Shown here one piece after another: positions 55,373 through 64,000 of a stretch of 64,000 bases of DNA. How positions within the stretch are numbered: position 1 is the stretch's first letter; the number at the start of each line of letters is the position of its first letter. This stretch comes from Clostridia bacterium (GTDB lineage Bacteria > Bacillota > Clostridia > TANB77 > CAG-508). The position numbers were made by a program, and so were the translations under genes. The notes below the pieces were generated by a model. That model searched no databases, had not been told where the DNA came from, and worked only from the letters and a program-made list of their open reading frames with translations. The DNA is taken from positions 1-64,000 of the forward strand of contig JAAWAX010000034.1 in assembly GCA_022792395.1 (NCBI GenBank). Direction: 5' to 3'.

Positions 55373-56557
55373 ATGAATAAGAAAACAGTAAAAGACATGG
55401 ATTTAAAAGGAAAGAAGGTATTAGTTCGTTGTGACTTTAATGTACCAATGGATGAAAATCAAAAAATAACAGACAACACAAGAATCGTAGCGGCATTACC
55501 AACCATACAATATTTGTTAGAAAATGATTGTGCTATTATTTTGTGTTCTCATTTAGGAAGACCAAAAGGAGAATTTAAGTCAGAATATTCCTTAAAACCA
55601 GTAGCGGAAGAACTAGCAAAACTATTAGGAAAAGAAGTAATTATGGCAAAAGATGTAATAGGCGAAGATGCTAAATCCAAGGCTTCTAACTTAAAAAATG
55701 GTCAAATCATGTTAATAGAAAATGTAAGATTTCATAAAGAGGAAACAGAAAATGACCAAGAGTTTGCCAAAGAATTAGCTAAAATGGCAGAAATCTATGT
55801 AAATGATGCTTTTGGAGCAGCTCATAGAGCCCATAGTTCAACTGCTGGAGTAGCAGAATTTTTACCAGCTGTATCAGGATTTTTAATTGAAAAGGAATTA
55901 AAATTCCTAGGAAAAGCAATATCAAATCCAGAAAGACCTTTTGTAGCTATTTTAGGAGGTGCAAAAGTTTCTGATAAAATAGGTGTAATAGATAGCTTAT
56001 TAGAAAAAGTAGATACCTTAATAATTGGTGGAGGAATGGCATATACATTCTTTAAAGCACAAGGATATGAAGTAGGAAATTCTATCTGTGAATTGGATAA
56101 ATTAGAATTAGCAACTAATTTAATGAAAAAAGCAGAAGAAAAAGGTGTTAAATTGATTCTTCCTATGGATACCAAAATCGGAAAAGAATATAAAGCAGAT
56201 ACGGAAAGCAAAACCGTAAAATATAATGAAATTCCAGAGGGATGGGAAGGTTTTGATATCGGAGAAGAAAGCATAAAGTTATTTATAGAAGAATTAAAAA
56301 AGGCAAAGACAGTAGTATGGAATGGACCTCTAGGATTGTTTGAATTTGACCAATTTGCTATCGGAACCAATGAAATAGCAAAAGCATTGGCTAAAATGGA
56401 TTGTACAACGATTATTGGAGGAGGAGATTCTGCTGCGGCAGTAAAAAAAGCAGGTTTAGAAGATAAAATGACACATATTTCAACAGGAGGAGGAGCATCA
56501 TTAGAGTTTTTAGAGGGTAAGGCTTTGCCAGGAATTGAATGCCTTCTAAACAAATGA
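55373..56557 (+). CDS. pgk: Phosphoglycerate kinase
   Basis: [62 protein letters not shown]. Confidence 0.98.
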   Translation: MNKKTVKDMDLKGKKVLVRCDFNVPMDENQKITDNTRIVAALPTIQYLLENDCAIILCSHLGRPKGEFKSEYSLKPVAEELAKLLGKEVIMAKDVIGEDAKSKASNLKNGQIMLIENVRFHKEETENDQEFAKELAKMAEIYVNDAFGAAHRAHSSTAGVAEFLPAVSGFLIEKELKFLGKAISNPERPFVAILGGAKVSDKIGVIDSLLEKVDTLIIGGGMAYTFFKAQGYEVGNSICELDKLELATNLMKKAEEKGVKLILPMDTKIGKEYKADTESKTVKYNEIPEGWEGFDIGEESIKLFIEELKKAKTVVWNGPLGLFEFDQFAIGTNEIAKALAKMDCTTIIGGGDSAAAVKKAGLEDKMTHISTGGGASLEFLEGKALPGIECLLNK

Positions 56558-56666
56558 AAAAAGGATTACAAATGAATTTAAATTTATTTGTATACTGATA
56601 CTGTAACAGATAAATCTTAACAGTATTAGCAAAAAACACAGAAAAAATAAAAAAGGATGTAAAAAT

Positions 56667-57311
56667 GTGAACCAATTCAAAGAAGCAATGAAAGTAAATA
56701 AAAACAAATGGAGTTTTTATAAGACTTATGAAAAAAGAAAAGATGGTAGAAAAATTTATAAAGGAAGTATTGTACCAGAGGGAGAATTATATACAGATTA
56801 TTCTTTAGCTACGGTTTCTTGCTTTGTATTAAATAAAAAAGGGGAGATTTTAGTAGAAGAAAGAGCAGCTGATAAAAAAATTATGCCAGGAATATTAGAT
56901 ATTGTTTCTGGTCATATCGATGGTAATGAGACCCCAACACAAGCCATGATTCGAGAATATGTAGAAGAAATTCATAAGGGAAGTCAAGAAGAACAAGAAA
57001 AAGCAAGAAATGAAGCCATTCATAACTTAAAGAAACTAGATGAACTGCATTTAATTTGTAATGAAAAAGGATATTATGTTCAATTTTATATGTTATTAAC
57101 AAAACTAAAAACAATTACGAAACAATCAGAAGAAATAAAAAATGTAAAATGGATACCAATGGAAGATTTATTTGAAATGATACGACAAGGGAAAACAGGT
57201 ATCGTATATGATAAAAGACTGGAAATTGTTTTTAGGCAAGTAAGAGAAGGCTATCAAGAATTAGTAAAAGGAAAATGGGAAAGTAATGGAATTGTTAGAT
57301 GTTCTAGATGA
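56667..57311 (+). CDS. NUDIX hydrolase
   Basis: LDIVSGHIDGNETPTQAMIREYVEEI. Confidence 0.85.
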   Translation: MNQFKEAMKVNKNKWSFYKTYEKRKDGRKIYKGSIVPEGELYTDYSLATVSCFVLNKKGEILVEERAADKKIMPGILDIVSGHIDGNETPTQAMIREYVEEIHKGSQEEQEKARNEAIHNLKKLDELHLICNEKGYYVQFYMLLTKLKTITKQSEEIKNVKWIPMEDLFEMIRQGKTGIVYDKRLEIVFRQVREGYQELVKGKWESNGIVRCSR

Positions 57312-57371
57312 AGATGGAAATGTAACAAGTTATTAATTTATTAAAAATATAAATAAAGAAGGAGAGATATT

Positions 57372-58121
57372 ATGAGAAAAAAAGTAATTGCAGGAAATTG
57401 GAAAATGAATATGCTTCCCAATGAAGCCATTCAATTTATAGAAGAACTAGCACCAATGGTAAAAGACACCCAAAACGAAGTAGTTTTATGTGTGCCATAT
57501 ACAGACTTATTTTATGCTCTATTAACAGCACAAAATACGAACATAAAAATTGGAGCACAAAATATGCATTTTGAAGAAAGTGGAGCATATACAGGAGAAG
57601 TATCAGGAAAAATGTTAAAAGCCATCAATGCCCAATATGTTATTATAGGGCATTCAGAAAGAAGACAATACTTTAACGAGACAGATGAAACGGTAAATAA
57701 GAAAATCAAATCAGCCTTTGAATATGGGTTAAAGCCAATTGTATGTGTAGGAGAAACTTTAGACCAAAGAGAAGCTGGAGAAACCGAAGAAGTGATTACA
57801 AAACAAACTAAATTAGCATTAGAAGGATTAACCGAAAAACAAGTAGAAAATACAATCATAGCTTATGAACCAATTTGGGCAATAGGAACAGGGAAAACAG
57901 CAACAAAAGAAGATGCTAATAATAGTATTAAAGCAATCAGAAATAAAATTGCGGAAATCTATGGACAAACGGTAGCTAATAGAGTTATAATACAATACGG
58001 TGGAAGTGTAAAAAGCACAAATGCGAAAGAATTATTTGAAATGTCTGATATAGATGGAGGACTAGTAGGAGGAGCCAGTCTAAAGGCAGATGAATTCAGC
58101 AAAATAGTGAATTTTGAATAG
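57372..58121 (+). CDS. tpiA: Triosephosphate isomerase
   Basis: KVIAGNWKMNMLPNEA; VIIGHSERRQYFNETDETVNKK; AYEPIWAIGTGKTA. Confidence 0.98.
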   Translation: MRKKVIAGNWKMNMLPNEAIQFIEELAPMVKDTQNEVVLCVPYTDLFYALLTAQNTNIKIGAQNMHFEESGAYTGEVSGKMLKAINAQYVIIGHSERRQYFNETDETVNKKIKSAFEYGLKPIVCVGETLDQREAGETEEVITKQTKLALEGLTEKQVENTIIAYEPIWAIGTGKTATKEDANNSIKAIRNKIAEIYGQTVANRVIIQYGGSVKSTNAKELFEMSDIDGGLVGGASLKADEFSKIVNFE

Positions 58122-58166
58122 AATCGTTATATGCTTTAAGTGGAATTAAAAGAAAAGGTGGTAAAT

Positions 58167-59708
58167 ATGAAAGATAAATTAACAATGCTAATGATATTAG
58201 ATGGATTTGGAGATAATCCAAATGATGATGGAAACGCAATCAAGTTAGCCCAAACACCTAATATAGACAAACTAATGAAAAAATATGTTAATACAGAAAT
58301 TCATACAAGTGGTTTAGCCGTAGGATTACCAGAAGGACAAATGGGAAATTCAGAAGTAGGACACACGAATATTGGAGCAGGAAGAATTGTATATCAAGAA
58401 TTAACTAGAATAACAAAATCAATTGAAGATGGTGATTTTTTTACCAATCCAGAATTTATAGCAGCCATTGAAAATTGTAAAAAATACAATTCTAAATTAC
58501 ACATTTTAGGATTAGTATCAGATGGAGGAGTACATAGTCATAATCGTCATTTATATGGCTTATTAGAGATGGCAAAAAGAAGAGATTTTGAAAATGTATA
58601 TGTACACTGCTTTTTAGATGGAAGAGATACACCACCTGCATCAGCAGAAGGATATATTATGAAATTACAAGAAAAAATGGCAGAAAAAGAAATTGGAAAA
58701 ATAGCTAGTATATCAGGAAGATTTTATGCCATGGATAGAGATAAAAGATGGGAAAGAGTTCAGAAATGTTATGATGCTTTAGTAAAAGGAGAAGGAAATA
58801 AAGCAGGAAATGCAGTAAAAGCAATTGAAGATTCTTATCAAAAAGAAGTCTTTGATGAATTTGTAGAACCAACTTTAATTTGTAATGGAGAAGAACCAAT
58901 TGCGACTATTGGAAAGCATGATTCCGTAATTTTCTTTAATTTTAGACCAGATAGAGCAAGAGAAATTACAAGAGCTTTAGTAGATTCAAACTTTGATGGA
59001 TTTGAAACGAAAAAAGATTTAGATTTATATTATGTATGTTTTACAAACTATGATGAATCAATGCCAAACGTACAAGTAGCTTTCAAAAAAGAACCATTGT
59101 ATAACACCTTTGGAGAATATGTAAGTAAAAATGGGTATACACAACTACGTATAGCAGAAACAGAAAAATATGCTCATGTAACATTTTTCTTTAATGGAGG
59201 AGAAGAAAAACAATATGAAGGGGAAGACAGAATATTAGTACCATCGCCAAAAGTAGAAACTTATGACCAAAAGCCTGAAATGAGTGCTTATGAAGTAACG
59301 GAAAAAGTATTAGAAGCGATTAGAAATGATAAATATGATTGTATCATACTAAACTATGCAAATACCGATATGGTAGGACATACAGGAAGTTTAGAGGCAG
59401 CTAAAAAAGCAGTAGAAGCAGTTGATGAATGTGTAGGAAAAGTAGTTGAATTGGTAGAAGAGAAGCAAGGAAACTTAATAATTACGGCTGATCATGGAAA
59501 TGCAGAGCAAATGATAGATTATGCCACAGGAGAACCTCATACGGCTCATACCACAAATCCAGTACCATTAATCCTAATAACTGCTGATGAAACTTTAAAG
59601 TTAAAAGCAGGGGGGAAATTAGCGGATTTAGCACCAACTATGCTTGATTTAATGAAACTTGAAAAGCCAAAAGAAATGACTGGAGAGAGTTTATTAGATA
59701 AGGAATAA
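58167..59708 (+). CDS. gpmI: 2,3-bisphosphoglycerate-independent phosphoglycerate mutase
   Basis: [56 protein letters not shown]. Confidence 0.98.
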   Translation: MKDKLTMLMILDGFGDNPNDDGNAIKLAQTPNIDKLMKKYVNTEIHTSGLAVGLPEGQMGNSEVGHTNIGAGRIVYQELTRITKSIEDGDFFTNPEFIAAIENCKKYNSKLHILGLVSDGGVHSHNRHLYGLLEMAKRRDFENVYVHCFLDGRDTPPASAEGYIMKLQEKMAEKEIGKIASISGRFYAMDRDKRWERVQKCYDALVKGEGNKAGNAVKAIEDSYQKEVFDEFVEPTLICNGEEPIATIGKHDSVIFFNFRPDRAREITRALVDSNFDGFETKKDLDLYYVCFTNYDESMPNVQVAFKKEPLYNTFGEYVSKNGYTQLRIAETEKYAHVTFFFNGGEEKQYEGEDRILVPSPKVETYDQKPEMSAYEVTEKVLEAIRNDKYDCIILNYANTDMVGHTGSLEAAKKAVEAVDECVGKVVELVEEKQGNLIITADHGNAEQMIDYATGEPHTAHTTNPVPLILITADETLKLKAGGKLADLAPTMLDLMKLEKPKEMTGESLLDKE

Positions 59709-59715
59709 AAGGGAT

Positions 59716-60408
59716 ATGTTAAACCATACAAAGAAAATAAAAGAGATATATGAAGATATACAGAAAAAGTTATTCTATATGATACCAGAAAAATGGGATA
59801 AATTGTATCTATATAGTTCTGTTTTAGATGAACCAGATAAAGAGGGGAAGATGGGAGAATTATTTTTCTATTATATTCCAAAAGGTATCTTAAGAAAGAA
59901 AGCTATTAATGTATACGAAATACCAGCAAAGTTTAATTTAGAGGAAGACCAATACCTAAATTTAGTAAGATTATTATATACTAAAATAAAGGAATTAAGA
60001 GAAGAATTTAGAAAATCAGAAAGAGGTCAAATATGGACCAATATAACCATATCCATACAAAGTTTAAAATTTAAAGTAATATATGATTATACAGATTTAA
60101 ATGAGAGCGATTTTTCAAGTTATGAAAGGCATGTGATATGGCGATATGAAAATTTAGGTATTGGAGAAGAACAAGTAAGCAAAGAAGACAAGGAAATTAT
60201 CAATCGATATTTGTTAGGTGCTAAAACTTTAGAAAGAAGAGAGCATTATGATACAGGTATTTATATTCATGATATTGAAAATGTTGTTGCTTATAATAAT
60301 GAAAATGCCTCGATAAAAGAGGTGGAAGAAGTAGTGGAAACAAGTCAGAAAAAACATAAGAATCAACTCTTATTATCAAAAGAAGAAATTGAAAAGATGA
60401 GTAAATAA
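59716..60408 (+). CDS. YezG/DUF600-like (immunity-type) protein
   Basis: IYEDIQKKLFYMIPEKWDKLYLYSSVLDE...GELFFYYIPKG. Confidence 0.65.
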   Translation: MLNHTKKIKEIYEDIQKKLFYMIPEKWDKLYLYSSVLDEPDKEGKMGELFFYYIPKGILRKKAINVYEIPAKFNLEEDQYLNLVRLLYTKIKELREEFRKSERGQIWTNITISIQSLKFKVIYDYTDLNESDFSSYERHVIWRYENLGIGEEQVSKEDKEIINRYLLGAKTLERREHYDTGIYIHDIENVVAYNNENASIKEVEEVVETSQKKHKNQLLLSKEEIEKMSK

Positions 60409-60663
60409 TAATGTTATTAACTTTGTATACATTGAAGTGATTAGCTTAAAATGTTATAAAATTAAAATTAAAAAATAATTTCTCCAAACGCAATAAACAA
60501 GAGTCAAAAAAGAATATATTACTACGGTAACCAAACTTGATTTTAGTTAAAGACAGATGGTCGAAACTTAATTTTAAATTTTAATTTATAACATTAGAGA
60601 TAATTAATGGAATTGTGTATATAATTGATAAAATAAAATGGAGAAATGAAAGGAGCAATTAAA

Positions 60664-61356
60664 ATGATTTATTCAAAAGAATTAGAAGAAATGAGCTGTG
60701 TAGCAAAGGGAGTAAACCATGGACCTGCACCAATTCCAGAAGAAGGAAAATGGGTAAAAGCAAAAGAAATTAAGGATATTTCAGGATTGACACATGGTAT
60801 TGGATGGTGTGCACCACAACAAGGAGCATGTAAATTAACTTTAAATGTAAAAGAAGGAATCATTCAAGAAGCATTAATCGAAACAATAGGATGTTCTGGA
60901 ATGACACATTCAGCTGCTATGGCAGGAGAAATATTAACTGGAAAAACATTATTAGAAGCATTAAATACAGATTTAGTATGTGATGCTATCAATACTGCTA
61001 TGAGAGAATTATTTTTACAAATTGTATATGGTAGAACACAAACAGCTTTCTCTGAAGGAGGACTTCCAGTAGGAGCAGGACTAGAAGATTTAGGAAAAGG
61101 ACATACAAGCCAAGTGGGAACGATTTATTCAAGTAGCTTAAAAGGACCTAGATACTTGAATCTAGCAGAAGGATACATAGTAGAAATAGGATTAGATAAA
61201 GATGACCAAATTATTGGTTATAAATATGTTCATTTAGGAAAAATGATGGATAACATCAAAGCTGGAATTGAACCAGCAGAAGCAATTGAAAAAGCTTCAG
61301 GAACTTATGGAAGATTTGATGAGGCTGTTAAAAAGATTGACCCAAGAAAACAATAA
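60664..61356 (+). CDS. Iron-sulfur cluster assembly scaffold-like (NifU-type) protein
   Basis: LNVKEGIIQEALIETIGCSGMTHSAAMAGEILTGKTLLEAL. Confidence 0.85.
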   Translation: MIYSKELEEMSCVAKGVNHGPAPIPEEGKWVKAKEIKDISGLTHGIGWCAPQQGACKLTLNVKEGIIQEALIETIGCSGMTHSAAMAGEILTGKTLLEALNTDLVCDAINTAMRELFLQIVYGRTQTAFSEGGLPVGAGLEDLGKGHTSQVGTIYSSSLKGPRYLNLAEGYIVEIGLDKDDQIIGYKYVHLGKMMDNIKAGIEPAEAIEKASGTYGRFDEAVKKIDPRKQ

Positions 61357-61596
61357 AAACGAATGAAAAGCGGCATCTTACGTTGTCAAACTTCATAAAA
61401 ATTTTTTCGATGTACAAACGTACTATCACAAAAATTTTTATTTGTTTTCTTAGTAATATACCACTTTTGCTTCGTTTTTAAATAGAGTTTGGAGAAGTAA
61501 GTTATATAAAAATATATAGAAGAACTAGCAAATTTTATAAAGAAATTTGATAATAAGATATTGAAAAATGAATCTAAATAATAAGGAGGAATAAAA

Positions 61597-62598
61597 ATGG
61601 CAGTAACATTTGAAAGTTATGAAAGAAGAATCGACCAAATCAAACCAGTAATGGAGAAATACGGAATCAAAGATTTCGAAGATGCTTTAGAAATATGTAA
61701 AGAGAAAGGATTTAATCCTTATGAAATTGTAAAAGGAGTACAACCAATTTGTTTTGAAAATGCCGCATGGGCATATACTTTGGGAGCTGCAATTGCCGTA
61801 AAAAAAGGTGTTACCCGCGCAGCAGATGCAGCAAAAGCAATAGGGGAAGGATTACAAGCATTTTGTATTCCAGGATCTGTTGCCGATGATAGAAAAGTTG
61901 GATTAGGACATGGAAATTTAGCTTCTATGCTATTATCAGAAGATACCAAATGTTTTGCATTTTTAGCAGGACATGAATCTTTTGCAGCAGCAGAAGGAGC
62001 GATTGGAATTGCAAAATCAGCAAACAAAGTTAGAAAAGAACCATTAAGAGTTATCTTAAATGGACTTGGAAAAGATGCAGCACAAGTTATTTCAAGAATC
62101 AATGGATTTACTTATGTAAAAACAGACTTTGATTTCTTTACTGGAAAAGTAAAAGTAGTAGAAGAAATCGCTTATTCAGATGGAGAAAGAAGTAAAGTTA
62201 GATGTTATGGTGCAAATGATGTTAGAGAAGGAGTTGCTATCATGTGGATGGAAGATGTGGATGTATCTATCACAGGAAACTCAACGAACCCAACAAGATT
62301 CCAACATCCAGTTGCAGGTACATACAAAAAAGAAAGATTAGCAGAAAACAGAAAATACTTTTCAGTTGCATCAGGTGGAGGAACAGGAAGAACACTTCAT
62401 CCTGATAATATGGCTGCAGGACCAGCTTCTTATGGAATGACAGATACTATGGGAAGAATGCATTCAGATGCACAATTTGCAGGTTCATCATCTGTACCAG
62501 CACACGTAGAAATGATGGGATTAATTGGAATGGGAAATAACCCAATGGTTGGAGCATCAGTAGCAGTAGCTGTTGCAGTTGAAGAGGCTATGAAATAA
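61597..62598 (+). CDS. GGGtGRT-type conserved protein
   Basis: SVASGGGTGRTLHPDNMAAGPASYGMTDTMGRMHSDAQFAGSSSVPAHVEMMGLIGMGNNP. Confidence 0.9.
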   Translation: MAVTFESYERRIDQIKPVMEKYGIKDFEDALEICKEKGFNPYEIVKGVQPICFENAAWAYTLGAAIAVKKGVTRAADAAKAIGEGLQAFCIPGSVADDRKVGLGHGNLASMLLSEDTKCFAFLAGHESFAAAEGAIGIAKSANKVRKEPLRVILNGLGKDAAQVISRINGFTYVKTDFDFFTGKVKVVEEIAYSDGERSKVRCYGANDVREGVAIMWMEDVDVSITGNSTNPTRFQHPVAGTYKKERLAENRKYFSVASGGGTGRTLHPDNMAAGPASYGMTDTMGRMHSDAQFAGSSSVPAHVEMMGLIGMGNNPMVGASVAVAVAVEEAMK

Positions 62599-62690
62599 TT
62601 ATGATAAAATAGAAGAGATGGACAGATACCTAAATACGGTAATGTCCATCTTTTTATATTTGACTGATAGAATGAAATATATCAATTTTA

Positions 62691-63878
62691 TTAGTTCTCT
62701 TCTTCTATCACTTTCTGTAATTTTATAGAACTGTTTGCTAGTAAAATCAAGAATACTACAAATACAAGTATAATTATATTGGAATTGGTATAAGCCATTA
62801 AAATAAATATACTATTACTGATAACCCTAGCAATAACATAGGAAGTTTCATTAAATATCCAAAATTCTCCTTTGAATTCTTTTCGTATTTTTTCAATATT
62901 GCACAAATTAGATTGACTGGTTTCATTTATTAACTGTACTATATTTTTAGATATTGTCTGGAATAAATTAAACAAAATAATGGTTATAGCATTACAATTA
63001 AAAATCATGATGCTTAAAGATAGGATGGTTAATGACATAGTAATTTTGATAATAGAGGTATAATGTTCTTTTTTTATACATTTTGCAAACAAAAATCCAA
63101 TGATACAAGTAATGATACTAAATATAGAAGTAAAAACTCCTAAAGTAAAGCTATTAGAAAAAACTTTTATAATATAAATAGTAACGATGTAGGAAAAAGC
63201 ACCTTCTGAATAGGTAATACCATCAAAAAATATAACTTTATATAATTGTTTAATTCTTTTATCATTCTTTGTTAATTTAAAATATTCTTTAAGATTAGTT
63301 CGATTACTTTGTGGAATATTGTTATCCTTAAAAACAAAAGATAATATAATTCTTAATACAATAATTATTAAAACAATAAGCAAACTTTTAATAAATCCCG
63401 TAGAATAGATTAAACTTCCAAATAATAATGGAAAAATAATTGTTAAAATTGACTGAACCGCAGTAAAAGAGCCTCTATATTTAGTCCTTTCTTCATTGGC
63501 AATCCCATCTGATTCAATCGTATTGTAAACAGAAAAGTAAAAGCCTTCTTCTAATCCATAAAGTAAACCAACTAAATAGATATGATTAATAATGGCATCT
63601 TTTAATAGGATAATCGTTAAAAAATATATGAAATGTAATAGAATACCAATTCTCATTAGATTAACTCTATACTTTGATTTCGCTATATTTCTTGTAAGAA
63701 ATACTACAATATATACAGTAATTACAGCAACTAATTTATAAATCCCTAATGGTAAAATGTTACTGTCTGAAACATCTAAAAAATACAATACTAAAAAGCT
63801 ATCTACAAAACTTGTTAGTATGTTTTTTAATATTCTTAAACTAAATAAAACTCTGTAATTGTTCATCAATTCCTCCAA
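62691..63878 (-). CDS. MFS-type transporter
   Basis: Many hydrophobic helices; minus-strand ORF of 395 aa. Confidence 0.8.
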   Translation of the reverse strand: MEELMNNYRVLFSLRILKNILTSFVDSFLVLYFLDVSDSNILPLGIYKLVAVITVYIVVFLTRNIAKSKYRVNLMRIGILLHFIYFLTIILLKDAIINHIYLVGLLYGLEEGFYFSVYNTIESDGIANEERTKYRGSFTAVQSILTIIFPLLFGSLIYSTGFIKSLLIVLIIIVLRIILSFVFKDNNIPQSNRTNLKEYFKLTKNDKRIKQLYKVIFFDGITYSEGAFSYIVTIYIIKVFSNSFTLGVFTSIFSIITCIIGFLFAKCIKKEHYTSIIKITMSLTILSLSIMIFNCNAITIILFNLFQTISKNIVQLINETSQSNLCNIEKIRKEFKGEFWIFNETSYVIARVISNSIFILMAYTNSNIIILVFVVFLILLANSSIKLQKVIEEEN

Positions 63879-64000
63879 CTATTGTAACTATTATTTGTAT
63901 GATTAAAGCATATTTATAGCAACGATAAAAATATATCACAAAATAATTTTTTAGTAAAGAGAGACAATCAGTTTACATCTTTTATGTTTATTTATTGTAA

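Noticed and set aside
57250-57336. Possible ninth frameshift at the NUDIX 3' end (alternative frame reads MELLDVLDEDGNVTSY*)
   Set aside because: No CGG present and the junction is ambiguous; may be a remnant of another NUDIX N-terminus. Not counted.

Overview
64-kb window of a low-GC, probably spore-forming Clostridia-type chromosome (spoVT, spoIIM and dpaA-like genes). It holds mostly housekeeping genes: rpsD-rpoA-rplQ, recD2, comF, alaS, ligA, folD, dprA, tmcAL, rnhA, ruvB, queH, polA, dpaA, uppP, pgk-tpiA-gpmI and two tRNAs. Small accessory patches are interspersed.

Main observation: eight otherwise intact genes, several of them core (recD2, polA, tmcAL, vanY-like, PHP/EndoQ-like, phosphoglycerate-mutase-like, a GT/mannosyltransferase-like gene and a prepilin-BspA gene), are each interrupted by the same lesion. 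One extra C sits directly before a glycine codon, giving C-GGN read in the CGG frame. Skipping that C, or reading CGGN as one glycine, restores full-length proteins with conserved motifs (e.g. RecD2 HKSQ-G-SEFD, VanY KP-G-QSEHQTGLAFDIN, PolA EADDVL-G-TLSRYGE). In a by-eye scan of every CGG on coding strands, I found no CGG used as an in-frame Arg codon in any native-looking gene. The only in-frame CGG codons (three) are in one foreign-looking ORF (10365-11906). The simplest reading is that CGG is no longer a normal Arg sense codon here and acts as a +1 frameshift site or CGGN quadruplet glycine codon. A systematic sequence artefact must still be excluded.

Other items: two copies of an undescribed structured element with compensatory stem changes (27134-27252, 31216-31339), a near-perfect 82-bp palindrome, a MITE-like element at the ligA 3' end, a queH 3'-end duplication bracketing an accessory island, RhuM-family pseudogenes, and a toxin/immunity-like HD-protease-paralogue cluster. 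All work is by eye; no database search was run.
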